Shown here: positions 45,370 through 52,816 of the stretch, piece after piece
Layout: every line of letters begins with the position of its first letter
How positions within the stretch are numbered: the stretch's first letter is position 1
Assembly: GCA_934667505.1 (NCBI GenBank)
Contig: CAKULY010000007.1
Span: 1-64,000 of the forward strand
Source: an uncultured Treponema sp.
GTDB taxonomy: Bacteria > Spirochaetota > Spirochaetia > Treponematales > Treponemataceae
Direction: 5' to 3'
DNA length: 64,000 bases
Notes under the pieces: generated by a model
What the model saw: only the letters and a program-made list of their open reading frames with translations
Told to the model about the DNA's origin: nothing
The model's database searches: none
Position numbers and translations under genes: made by a program

Positions 45370-45776
45370 TGAGCGCATCAATTGCTTGTATTGTATATAA
45401 AGATTCCAAAGTTTTAATAGCTCACAGAAATCCTGTAGGAGATATGGGAGGACGATGGGAATTCCCTGGAGGAAAACTTGACGCCGGCGATGATGATTTT
45501 TCTGCTGTAGTAAGGGAAATGCGAGAAGAATTCGGTGTACAAGCCTTTCCCAAAAGCAAGATTGCGTCGTGTGTATTTGAACATAAAAATAAACAGTGCT
45601 CCCTAAATGCTTACTTGGTTGAACTTGAACACGACGGCATTAAAAAGCCTTTTGCGCTTACAGAACATACTGAATATAAATGGGTAGATCCAAAAATTAT
45701 TCCTGCCCTGAACTTCGTTGATTCTGATTTAAAAATTTATCCTGCTGTAATGGAGTATCTAGAAAATCTAAAATGA
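45369..45776 (+). CDS. NUDIX hydrolase (MutT-like)
   Basis: The 135-residue protein starts MSASIACIVYKDSKVLIAHR and carries the NUDIX box GGKLDAGDDDFSAVVREMRE followed by EFGV. The catalytic REUxEExGU half is intact, but the first glutamate of the Gx5E half is Asp. This MutT-like size and context (GGRWEFPGGK) suggest cleaning of oxidised or unusual nucleotides. It starts within the stop of the preceding gene and overlaps the next one by 4 nt. Confidence 0.88.
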   Translation: MSASIACIVYKDSKVLIAHRNPVGDMGGRWEFPGGKLDAGDDDFSAVVREMREEFGVQAFPKSKIASCVFEHKNKQCSLNAYLVELEHDGIKKPFALTEHTEYKWVDPKIIPALNFVDSDLKIYPAVMEYLENLK

Positions 45777-46135
45777 AACAAAAAATTATCTTGTTTTTTC
45801 AGATTTGTTTGCTATTTTGTTTTATTAGTTGTAACCGCAATCAAGAAATAGTTTTCGACTCATCGCAGCCTCTTGCTCTTTGTCCCGATGTTCAGTGGGC
45901 GGTAGTTATAGACCCTTACGTTTCTTTTCGCCAAGAAATTGGTTGGAATAGTCTAGTTGAAGGACACTGCAGAAAGGGGGCAATACTTCAGGTTTTAGGA
46001 AGAAATGTTGTTTCTAGTAAAGACGTTTGGTATTTGTTCGATGAAGGCTGGCTTCCAGAAAGTTCAATTTCAGTGTTCTCAAATAGATATAAAGCAGAAA
46101 GTTTTGCAAAAACTCAAGGATTGTTATGGCAATGA
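45773..46135 (+). CDS. Small SH3-like lipoprotein
   Basis: The 120-residue protein has a lipobox ending LLFCFISC, with Cys20 predicted to be acylated. The mature part looks like a compact SH3-type barrel (GHCRKGAILQVLGR, DVWYLFDEGWLPESSISV). It overlaps the NUDIX gene by 4 nt and the NeuB-like gene by 10 nt. Function unknown, probably envelope-bound. Confidence 0.65.
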   Translation: MKQKIILFFQICLLFCFISCNRNQEIVFDSSQPLALCPDVQWAVVIDPYVSFRQEIGWNSLVEGHCRKGAILQVLGRNVVSSKDVWYLFDEGWLPESSISVFSNRYKAESFAKTQGLLWQ

Positions 46136-47217
46136 TAATAGCAGAAATTGGAACTAGCCATGAAGGTGACGAAGAGAAAGCTTTTAAACTTATAGATTGC
46201 GCAGTTTCTTCTGGTTGCGATGCAGTAAAGTTTCAATGGGTTTATGCGGACGAAATCCTTCATCCTAAAACAGGTTTCGTAAATCTGCCTACAGGAAAAA
46301 TTCCTTTATACGAACGCTTTAAGCAGCTTGAATGTCCTGCCGAATTTTATAGCAAAATGAAAGACTATGCTCATTCAAAAGGTGTAAAATTTGTTTGTTC
46401 GCCGTTCGGAATAAGAAGCCTTCATGAGCTTGCGGATATAAAGCCTGATTTTATAAAAGTTGCCAGTCCTGAATTAAACCATTTTCCGATGCTAGATGAA
46501 TTATCTCATTACGATTTTCCGATTATAGTTTCTACAGGCGTTTCTGTTCTTGCAGACATAGAAAATGCTCTTTCCATTTTGAAAAAAAATCAAGTTACGC
46601 TGTTGCACTGCATTACAAGTTACCCAGCCCCAGAAAGTGAATATAACTTGAATCTTATAAAAAATTTAAGCAGAATTTTTGGAGTTCCAGCTGGTGTTAG
46701 CGATCATAGTTTAGACCCGATTCTTGTTCCTGTGCTTTCTATTATGTGCGGAGCAACCGTAATAGAAAAGCATATAACTCTAAGCCGGCTTACAATGGGA
46801 CTTGACGATCCTGTTGCGCTAGACGGCGAGCAGTTCGCATTGATGGTTCATTGCGTGCATCAAGCGCAAGCGGTTTTAAATCGCTATGGCGAAGAAAAAG
46901 GCAGGTTAGAAATTTTAAAACAGCTTTCCGAAAGTTATGCTGAAGATCAGATTTTTTCAGTTCTTGGCGATGGCGTAAAAAAACTCGCCTGTTCAGAAGA
47001 AAAAAATTACGGAAGAACTAATAGAAGCTTGCACTACACAAAGGATTTAAAATCTGGAGATTCTGTTTCAGAAGAAAATATTGCTGTTTTAAGAACAGAA
47101 AAAGAACTTTCTCCTGGAATAAGCCCAAAATACTTGAAATACGTTTGCGGTTATAAACTTTGTAGAAACGTTTCTTCTGGCGATGGCGTTCAGTTTTGCG
47201 ACTTTATGTCTAAATAG
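46126..47217 (+). CDS. NeuB-family sialic-acid-type synthase with SAF domain
   Basis: The 363-residue protein has a TIM-barrel NeuB domain (MAMIIAEIGTSHEGDEEKAF, DAVKFQWVYADEI, VKFVCSPFGIRSLHEL, DFIKVASPELNHFPML, VSDHSLDPILVPVLSIMCGA, VIEKHITLSR) and a C-terminal SAF/antifreeze-like domain (about 305-363). The family condenses phosphoenolpyruvate with an amino-hexose to make nonulosonic acids. No sialic-acid cytidylyltransferase or epimerase is adjacent, so the product is unknown. It overlaps the convergent coaX by 8 nt. Confidence 0.85.
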   Translation: MAMIIAEIGTSHEGDEEKAFKLIDCAVSSGCDAVKFQWVYADEILHPKTGFVNLPTGKIPLYERFKQLECPAEFYSKMKDYAHSKGVKFVCSPFGIRSLHELADIKPDFIKVASPELNHFPMLDELSHYDFPIIVSTGVSVLADIENALSILKKNQVTLLHCITSYPAPESEYNLNLIKNLSRIFGVPAGVSDHSLDPILVPVLSIMCGATVIEKHITLSRLTMGLDDPVALDGEQFALMVHCVHQAQAVLNRYGEEKGRLEILKQLSESYAEDQIFSVLGDGVKKLACSEEKNYGRTNRSLHYTKDLKSGDSVSEENIAVLRTEKELSPGISPKYLKYVCGYKLCRNVSSGDGVQFCDFMSK

Positions 47218-48004
47218 AGCAATACTCTTTTATCCTTAAAAGTCCCTTTATAGTAAGTTCTTTGTCTATGCAGTCAAAAATTTCAGTTATCGGCGCAAGC
47301 ATTGAATTTAGTCCTCCTGTTGCCATAACTTTTACAGAAGAAATTTCTGTCTGGCTTTCTTTTTGCATATCTTCTTTCATGTTCTGAATCATTGATTCCA
47401 CTAAGCCTTTGTAGCCTAGTACAATTCCCGACTGAACCGATTCTACTGTGTTTTTTCCAAGGCTTGAGCGAGGAATGTCCAAAGAAATCGCAGGAATTTG
47501 AGCTGTATTCGCAAACAATGAATTGAACGCAGTTCTTATGCCTGGCGCAATTGCGATTCCTGCGATGTTCGCATTTTTATCTACCGCTGTAAAAGAAAGA
47601 GCTGTTCCAAAATCTGCAACTATGCAAGGTCCTTTAAAAACTTCCCATGCAGCGACCGCGTCGCATAAAAGATCCGTTCCTATTTCGTGAACAGCAGTTG
47701 CTGGAACTTTTACAGGCAATTTATTGTAAATTGAAGGTTCTACAATAAATGGCTTTTTGCCAGTTATGTTTTGACTGACGTTCACAAACGGTCCCATTAG
47801 AGCAGGGACTACTGTGCTTAAGACTACATCATCAATCTGCTTAAATTCAATGCCTACATCCCTAAAAAGAGGTCGCAATATACTAAAGTATTCGTCGCCG
47901 GTTCTTTTTGAATCTTTGCTTATTCTCCACTGATGGATAATTAAATTTTTTTCACACAGAGCGACTTTTATGTTTGTGTTTCCAATATCAAATGCAAGAA
48001 TCAT
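47210..48004 (-). CDS. coaX: Type III pantothenate kinase
   Basis: CoaX phosphorylates pantothenate in the first step of CoA synthesis. The 264-residue protein shows MILAFDIGNTNIKVALCEKN, the DVVLSTVVPAL block, KPFIVEPSI, EIGTDLLCDAVAAWEVFKGP and CIVADFGTALSFTAVDKN with AGIAIAPGIRTA. This is the normal ASKHA fold and length. TAAAAT lies 9 nt before the ATG with no ribosome site, predicting a near-leaderless mRNA. It diverges from hisS. Confidence 0.95.
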   Translation of the reverse strand: MILAFDIGNTNIKVALCEKNLIIHQWRISKDSKRTGDEYFSILRPLFRDVGIEFKQIDDVVLSTVVPALMGPFVNVSQNITGKKPFIVEPSIYNKLPVKVPATAVHEIGTDLLCDAVAAWEVFKGPCIVADFGTALSFTAVDKNANIAGIAIAPGIRTAFNSLFANTAQIPAISLDIPRSSLGKNTVESVQSGIVLGYKGLVESMIQNMKEDMQKESQTEISSVKVMATGGLNSMLAPITEIFDCIDKELTIKGLLRIKEYCSI

Positions 48005-48066
48005 ATATCTTATATTTTATGGATTTTATTGCAACTTGCAAGTTTTTTGTGTTAATATAATAGAAT
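48005..48066. promoter_or_regulatory. Divergent coaX/hisS promoter region
   Basis: Only 62 bp separate the start codons. On plus, TATAAT (48056-48061) ends 5 nt before the hisS ATG. On minus, TAAAAT (48019-48014) ends 9 nt before the coaX ATG, with a TTGCAA at a 16-nt spacing. A near-palindrome, TTGCAACTTGCAA (48029-48041), sits between them and may be shared by both -35 regions or bind a regulator. Confidence 0.55.
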
Positions 48067-49377
48067 ATGAGCGATTTAATTCAACCTAGAGTTCTTAAAG
48101 GCTTCCGGGATTTTTTGCCAGAAGCAGAAATTGGAAGAACAAACCTTACAGAAAAAATTACACAAGTTTACAGATCTTTTGGATTTGTTCCTATTGATAC
48201 GCCGGTTCTTGAATACACAGAAATTCTTTTGCGAAAAAGCAACGGCGAGACAGAAAAGCAGGTTTTCCGCTTTGAGGACAATGGCGGCCGCGATGTTGCG
48301 TTGCGTTTTGACCTTACTGTTCCTTTTGCGCGTTTTACAGCTGAACATAAAAATGAGCTTTATTTTCCGTTCAAACGTTATCATATTGCGAAAGTCTGGC
48401 GCGGAGAAAAACCGCAGGCCGGCCGTTACCGTGAATTTGTCCAGTGTGATATTGATACAGTCGGTTCAGACAGCGCCGCAGCTGATTTTGAGATTCTGAA
48501 TGTTATGAAGGCGGCTTTGAACGGAATTGGCGTTGAAAATATTACAATTCACGTGAACCACCGCGGAATTTTTAACCGTTTTCTTGCGAATCTTGGCGTA
48601 AGCGAAAAAAGCGAGGATATTCTTCGTTCTGTTGATAAGCTTGCAAAAGTCGGCGAGGAAGAAGTTTTAAAAGAACTGAATGAATTTACCGGCGATGAAA
48701 AAAAGGCTGAAAAGATAATTGAATACATTTCCAGCAAAGGCACGTTTGAGGAAATCCTTTCAAAGATTGAAGCTCTTGCAGGCGGCGCGGATTCTGACAC
48801 CCAGCGTATGCGCGACATCTACGAAATGATGAAAGCCGCAGGAATCGAAAAAACTTATGTTCTTGACCCAAGCATTACGCGCGGACTCGACTATTACACA
48901 GGCGTTGTGTACGAAACTTTCCTGAATGACCTTCCTTCAATAGGTTCTGTTTGTTCTGGCGGCCGCTACGACAATCTTGCCGGTCTTTACATGAAGGAAA
49001 AAGTTCCTGGCGTTGGCGCTTCAATCGGAATCGACAGGCTTATTGCCGGACTTGAACAGCTCGGTGTTTTCAAGGCTGAAGGAAGTTACCTTGACGCCGA
49101 GATTTATTGTCTTGACGCAAAAAATTCAATTTATTACCAGAAAGTTGCCGCAAAGCTTCGTTCTTTGGGCATAAATGTCGAGGTTTTCCCGGACGCAAAA
49201 AAAATGGCTCAGCAATATGCGGTAACAACCGCAAAAGGCGTAAAATGGGGAATTATGCTTGGCGAGGATGAAATAAAATCCGGCACAATTTCCTTGAAAA
49301 ATCTTACAGACCGGGAAATCTTGTCCGGTCTTACTGCGGAAAAAGCCGCTGAGATAATAAAAGAATCAAGGGTTTAA
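48067..49377 (+). CDS. hisS: Histidyl-tRNA synthetase
   Basis: HisRS charges tRNA-His. The 436-residue class II enzyme has motif 2 (KVWRGEKPQAGRYREFVQ), the histidine-A loop TRGLDYYTGVVYETF, motif 3 GVGASIGIDRLIAGLEQL and an anticodon-binding C-terminal domain (about 335-436). The codons are visibly richer in G and C than those of nearby genes (GGCGGCCGC, GCGCGGACTCGAC), which may reflect strong expression or past replacement. The palindromic repeat follows 17 nt after its stop. Confidence 0.97.
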   Translation: MSDLIQPRVLKGFRDFLPEAEIGRTNLTEKITQVYRSFGFVPIDTPVLEYTEILLRKSNGETEKQVFRFEDNGGRDVALRFDLTVPFARFTAEHKNELYFPFKRYHIAKVWRGEKPQAGRYREFVQCDIDTVGSDSAAADFEILNVMKAALNGIGVENITIHVNHRGIFNRFLANLGVSEKSEDILRSVDKLAKVGEEEVLKELNEFTGDEKKAEKIIEYISSKGTFEEILSKIEALAGGADSDTQRMRDIYEMMKAAGIEKTYVLDPSITRGLDYYTGVVYETFLNDLPSIGSVCSGGRYDNLAGLYMKEKVPGVGASIGIDRLIAGLEQLGVFKAEGSYLDAEIYCLDAKNSIYYQKVAAKLRSLGINVEVFPDAKKMAQQYAVTTAKGVKWGIMLGEDEIKSGTISLKNLTDREILSGLTAEKAAEIIKESRV

Positions 49378-49393
49378 CAAAAGTTTAATAATA

Positions 49394-49592
49394 TGAATGT
49401 CGAGTTTTTTATAAGTTGTGAAAAAACGCTTTCAGCGACTTTCCAATTTGTTGCAGATGGTTGTGCTCGCACTTCGTTTGGATTGTTTTGGGTTGCAATG
49501 CAACCTTAATCGTTCTTATCGCACAAAATCTTCACAAATTGTAAATTCGCTTGCGCTTTTGTTCTTTTTTTATAAAAACTAGACTTTCAAAT
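49394..49592. repeat. Palindromic MITE-like dispersed repeat, full copy B
   Basis: The ends are inverted repeats: TGAATGTCGAGTTTTTTATA at 49394 against TGAAAGTCTAGTTTTTATAA read inwards from 49588. Inside, AGCGACTTTCCAATTTGT on the left arm matches AGCGAATTTACAATTTGT read from the right arm. The centre is the perfect palindrome GGTTGCAATGCAACC at 49491-49505. The whole unit could fold into one long imperfect hairpin. No protein is encoded, and no clear target duplication was seen. Confidence 0.75.
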
Positions 49593-49619
49593 CTAATTAA
49601 TAACAAAGCGAGGACGCGT

Positions 49620-50027
49620 ATGGAAATCTCAGAAACAAATCTTATTGAGAAAGCTATGGAAATGATGAAATTTTCGTATGCGCCATATTCTCACTTTTTT
49701 GTTGGAGCCGCGTTGCTTTCAAAAAGCGGAAAAATTTATGGCGGATGCAATGTTGAAAATTCCGCGTATGGACCTAGCAATTGCGCTGAACGGACAGCAA
49801 TCTTCAAAGCAGTAAGCGAAGGCGAGAAAAATTTTGAGGCAATCTGCATTGTTGGCGGAAAAAACGGCAAAGTTGAAGATTTTTGTCCGCCGTGCGGAGT
49901 CTGCCGTCAAGTTCTGCGCGAATTCTGCGCTCCGGATTTTAAGATTATCCTTGCAAAATCAGTTTCTGAATACAAAAATTTCACATTGGCACAACTTCTT
50001 CCAGAAAGTTTTTCGCTTTCAAAATGA
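49620..50027 (+). CDS. cdd: Cytidine deaminase
   Basis: Cdd deaminates (deoxy)cytidine in pyrimidine salvage. The 135-residue protein is the small tetrameric type: FSYAPYSHFFVGAALLSKSG, GCNVENSAYGPSNCAERTAI with catalytic Glu and zinc Cys, and FCPPCGVCRQVLREF with the other zinc cysteines. I chose the ATG at 49620 behind GAGG; a longer reading from 49551 runs into the repeat. A terminator follows. Confidence 0.95.
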   Translation: MEISETNLIEKAMEMMKFSYAPYSHFFVGAALLSKSGKIYGGCNVENSAYGPSNCAERTAIFKAVSEGEKNFEAICIVGGKNGKVEDFCPPCGVCRQVLREFCAPDFKIILAKSVSEYKNFTLAQLLPESFSLSK

Positions 50028-50063
50028 TTGATTAGCCAAAATGCCGAGTTTTTTATAGCTGCT

Positions 50064-50113
50064 AAAAAAAATCCCGCCGGAACAGAAAAAACTTCCGTTT
50101 CGGCGGGATTTTT
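50064..50113. terminator. Bidirectional cdd/fba terminator
   Basis: A-run then ATCCCGCCGGAA pairs with TTTCGGCGGGAT (one bulge), followed by a T run. It can work in both directions for the convergent cdd and fba genes. Confidence 0.9.
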
Positions 50114-50137
50114 GAAAATCATCAGCTTTTCAAGCGA

Positions 50138-51004
50138 TTAAGCCTGACCTGCTGAACCGAATGCTTTGCAAAGGTCAATTACTTTTGCAGTGATTGCATC
50201 GAAACCTGGTTTAAGCAGTTTGCGTGGATCGTATCCTTTGCCTTCCTTGTCTTTTCCATCTTCGATGTATTTGCGTGTAGCAGCTGCGAATTCAAGCTGA
50301 AGTTCTGTGTTGATGTTTACTTTTGAAACACCAAGAGTTACAGCCTTGTGAACCTGGTCAAAAGGAATTCCTGAACCGCCGTGAAGTACAAGCGGTTTTC
50401 CGTCTACAGCATTGTTGATTTCGCCAAGGCGGTCAAAGTTCAATCCTGCCCAGTTGGCTGGGTAAACGCCGTGGATGTTGCCGATTCCGGCAGCAAGGAA
50501 GTCAACTCCAAGAGCAGCGATTTTCTTGCATTCTTCTGGATCTGCAAGCTCGCCGTTAGAAGCAACGCCGTCTTCAACACCGCCGATTCCGCCAACTTCA
50601 CATTCAACAGACATTCCTTTTGCGTGCGCAAGCTCGATGATTTCCTTTGATTTTGCAACGTTTTCGTCAAAGTCAAAGTGCGAGCCGTCGAACATTACAG
50701 ATGTAAAGCCTGCTTCAATAACTTTCTTTGCGCCTTCGTAAGTACCATGGTCAAGGTGAAGGGCTACAGGAACTGTGATTCCCATTGATTCATAAAGATT
50801 GTTTACAAGATTTACAACTGTCTTGTATCCGCCCATGTATTTTGCCGCGCCTTCAGAAACCTGAATGATAGCCGGTGATTTTGCTTCCTGAATACCAGCA
50901 AGAATAGATTTTGTCCATTCAAGGTTATTTGTGTTGAATGCAGGAATTGCGTAGTGACCAGCGTGAGCTTTTTTTACCATTTCTACTGCTGAAACCAATG
51001 CCAT
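50138..51004 (-). CDS. fba: Class II fructose-bisphosphate aldolase
   Basis: The enzyme interconverts fructose 1,6-bisphosphate with dihydroxyacetone phosphate and glyceraldehyde 3-phosphate in glycolysis. The 288-residue zinc-dependent protein has HYAIPAFNTNNLEWTKSIL, VPVALHLDHGTYEG (catalytic Asp and zinc His), GIGNIHGVYPANW and KPLVLHGGSGIPFDQV (zinc histidines). Codons are G/C-rich and biased, in keeping with high expression. It has a long leader with a hairpin and a strong GGAGG, unlike the leaderless genes nearby. Confidence 0.97.
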   Translation of the reverse strand: MALVSAVEMVKKAHAGHYAIPAFNTNNLEWTKSILAGIQEAKSPAIIQVSEGAAKYMGGYKTVVNLVNNLYESMGITVPVALHLDHGTYEGAKKVIEAGFTSVMFDGSHFDFDENVAKSKEIIELAHAKGMSVECEVGGIGGVEDGVASNGELADPEECKKIAALGVDFLAAGIGNIHGVYPANWAGLNFDRLGEINNAVDGKPLVLHGGSGIPFDQVHKAVTLGVSKVNINTELQLEFAAATRKYIEDGKDKEGKGYDPRKLLKPGFDAITAKVIDLCKAFGSAGQA

Positions 51005-51029
51005 TTTATGACCTCCAAAATATTTCGAT

Positions 51030-51058
51030 AATCGTGCAACTCATGATCTTGCACGATT
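51030..51058 (-). promoter_or_regulatory. Hairpin in the fba 5' leader
   Basis: A perfect 10-bp inverted repeat (AATCGTGCAA / TTGCACGATT) with a 9-nt loop sits about 14 nt upstream of the fba GGAGG. No T run follows on the minus strand, so it is not a terminator for fba. It could stabilise the mRNA or control ribosome access. Confidence 0.7.
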
Positions 51059-51131
51059 TTTTTTCTGAAATTCTAAAAGACTTTCAGATTTGATTTAAGG
51101 TTTATACAAATCTTAAATTTAATTCTTATCT

Positions 51132-51160
51132 ATAATAATTCAAATTAAGGTGAATGTCGA
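51132..51160 (-). promoter_or_regulatory. fba promoter
   Basis: Minus strand: TCGACA (51160-51155), a 17-nt spacer and TATTAT (51137-51132). Predicted leader about 120 nt. Confidence 0.6.
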
Positions 51161-51204
51161 GTTTTAAAATATAACAAATTGATGTATTTGACCGCCTAAA
51201 CAAT

Positions 51205-51233
51205 TTGACAAACTATTGCTGTGTAAATATAAT
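51205..51233 (+). promoter_or_regulatory. Consensus sigma70 promoter of the flaA-type genes
   Basis: TTGACA (51205-51210), a 17-nt spacer and TATAAT (51228-51233) match the full consensus. The leader is about 80 nt. No sigma28-type flagellar promoter was seen. Confidence 0.85.
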
Positions 51234-51275
51234 TGTAATAATTATTTTTGCATTTGTTCCGATAATGAATAAGAG

Positions 51276-51299
51276 GCATTCCGCCTGATGTCGGAATGT
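51276..51299 (+). promoter_or_regulatory. Leader hairpin before the first flaA-type gene
   Basis: CATTCCG (51277-51283) pairs with CGGAATG (51292-51298) around an 8-nt loop. It ends about 12 nt before the AAGGAG ribosome site (51311-51316). Confidence 0.6.
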
Positions 51300-51322
51300 A
51301 ATATGTATATAAGGAGTTTTAC

Positions 51323-52069
51323 ATGAAAAAGGGCTTGAAAGTCTTTGTAAATCTAGCTCTTCTTTTTGTTCTTTGTATTCCGGCATTTAGCCAGCCAAGT
51401 TCAAAAAGTCAAGAGACATTTTTGATTGATAATTTTGATTCCGAAACGGAATGGTCTTGGACAGTAAATGCTAGCCGTTTTGTTGCTGAAGGTTATCCAA
51501 AAATTAGTTATTTTGATGGTATTCCAAATTCATTAAAAGTTCTAACAAAATCTGATGTTGAACCAAAAGTTTTAGGCGTAAAGGTTGCTTTTAATAGAAA
51601 AGGTGATAACTGGATGGAGATTTTTCCTGTAAAAGACGGAAAAAACTATGAAATCCCTCTTATTGGAAGTGTTCAGCAAATTGACTTTTGGGCTTGGGGC
51701 GCAAATTATCTTTACTACCTAGAAGTTCTAGTTCGCGATGCAGATGGTCGCGTTCACGTGCTTCCTGCAGGAAACATGAGATTCAATGGCTGGAAAAATA
51801 TGATTGTTTCTATTCCTGGTTGGATAAATCAACATTCAAGGCTTCGCTCTGGTCCAAAGAATCTTTCTTTTGTGGGATTTAGGGTTCGTTCAGATTCTGC
51901 AGAATTTGTTGACGACTTTACAATCTATTTTGACAACGTAAAGTATATGACAAATTCCCTTTCTTATATTTATGACGGTTATGAGTTGAAGGATTCTGAT
52001 TTTAGCAATGCTGAACAGGGATCTGCGGCTGGAAAAACCAGTGATTCTTCGTCTTCGGAGGCTAAATAA
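51323..52069 (+). CDS. FlaA-family flagellar sheath protein, first paralogue
   Basis: FlaA proteins coat the periplasmic flagellar filament of spirochaetes. The 248-residue protein has a signal peptide (MKKGLKVFVNLALLFVLCIP...FSQ) and the FlaA fold markers FNRKGDNWMEIFPV, QIDFWAWGANYLYYLEVLVR, DGRVHVLPAGNMRFNGWKNM and a late YFDNVKYMTN. The acidic/Ser-rich tail is short. It pairs with the next gene in the same order as two T. pallidum FlaA-type genes beside fba, as I recall. Confidence 0.85.
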   Translation: MKKGLKVFVNLALLFVLCIPAFSQPSSKSQETFLIDNFDSETEWSWTVNASRFVAEGYPKISYFDGIPNSLKVLTKSDVEPKVLGVKVAFNRKGDNWMEIFPVKDGKNYEIPLIGSVQQIDFWAWGANYLYYLEVLVRDADGRVHVLPAGNMRFNGWKNMIVSIPGWINQHSRLRSGPKNLSFVGFRVRSDSAEFVDDFTIYFDNVKYMTNSLSYIYDGYELKDSDFSNAEQGSAAGKTSDSSSSEAK

Positions 52070-52788
52070 TGAAAAAATACTTTGCTATTGCTTTGGTTGC
52101 TCTTTCAGCCGCTTGCATTTTTGCACAGAACAGTATTGTTGAGGAACCTAATCCTGAAGTTGTAGGAAACGATTCTGCAATGCAGGCTCTAACAGAAAAT
52201 TCCTTAGACAAGTTTGAAAGAGAAGGCTCTTGGAACGTACATATGTCTCCAGACTATGGTGTGATTTCTGCAAGAACTTTTGATGGAAATCCTGCAATGA
52301 AAGAGATGCTTCCAGAAGATGTTGAAGCTGGCGTAGAGGATAAAAAAGTTCTTGGTGTAAAAGTAGAATTCTTTAAAAGAGGTGTAAACTCTTTTTATAT
52401 TACTGCGCAGCGTCCTCTTGCAATTGAAGGGATTACAAAAACAATTTCTCTTTGGGTTTGCGGACGAAATCAAGATCATGACCTTTATGTTCTTGTGGAA
52501 GACTATTTTGGACGAAACTATGAACTTTACATGGGTTCTTTAGGTTTTAGCGGCTGGAAGAAGTTGACCGCTGTTGTTCCTCCTAGTCCTGATGGAGAAC
52601 ATGGAATTGTCCAGAAAAGCGCTTACTATGGCGACAAGCCTGGTCTTCGTGTAATCGGTTTTAGAGTTGATTGCAATCCTATGCTCGCTCGTGGAACTTA
52701 TTATATGTATGTTGACGATTTGCGTTGTGTTACTGATGTTTATGACTACATTAACCGCGATTCTGATGATATGGCAGACAACTGGTAA
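52069..52788 (+). CDS. FlaA-family flagellar filament outer-layer protein, second paralogue
   Basis: The 239-residue protein has a signal peptide (MKKYFAIALVALSAACIFAQ), then LDKFEREGSWNVHMSPDYGV, VKVEFFKRGVNSFYI, ISLWVCGRNQDHDLYVLVED, LGFSGWKKLTAVVP and YMYVDDLRCVTDVYDY, all typical of FlaA. Its ATG overlaps the stop of the first paralogue (TAATG), so the two are co-translated. It is probably the FlaA2-type sheath protein. Confidence 0.88.
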   Translation: MKKYFAIALVALSAACIFAQNSIVEEPNPEVVGNDSAMQALTENSLDKFEREGSWNVHMSPDYGVISARTFDGNPAMKEMLPEDVEAGVEDKKVLGVKVEFFKRGVNSFYITAQRPLAIEGITKTISLWVCGRNQDHDLYVLVEDYFGRNYELYMGSLGFSGWKKLTAVVPPSPDGEHGIVQKSAYYGDKPGLRVIGFRVDCNPMLARGTYYMYVDDLRCVTDVYDYINRDSDDMADNW

Positions 52789-52816
52789 TTTTTAATAAGT
52801 ATAATCTATAATTAAG

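Larger units (their letters stand above)
51005..51322. other. fba / flaA-type divergent control region (318 bp)
   Basis: This is the only gap above 300 bp. It holds the fba leader hairpin, the fba promoter with its TCGACA -35, one TGTCGAGTTTT word, a consensus promoter for the flaA-type genes, and a leader hairpin before their ribosome site. No open reading frame of note was seen. Confidence 0.7.

Noticed and set aside
49551..49619. N-terminal extension of cytidine deaminase
   Set aside because: The extra 23 residues come from the palindromic repeat; GAGG and the family start fit ATG 49620.
51030..51058. Plus-strand terminator
   Set aside because: On plus it is followed by a T run, but no plus-strand gene ends upstream of it; the fba leader reading is simpler, though dual use is possible.
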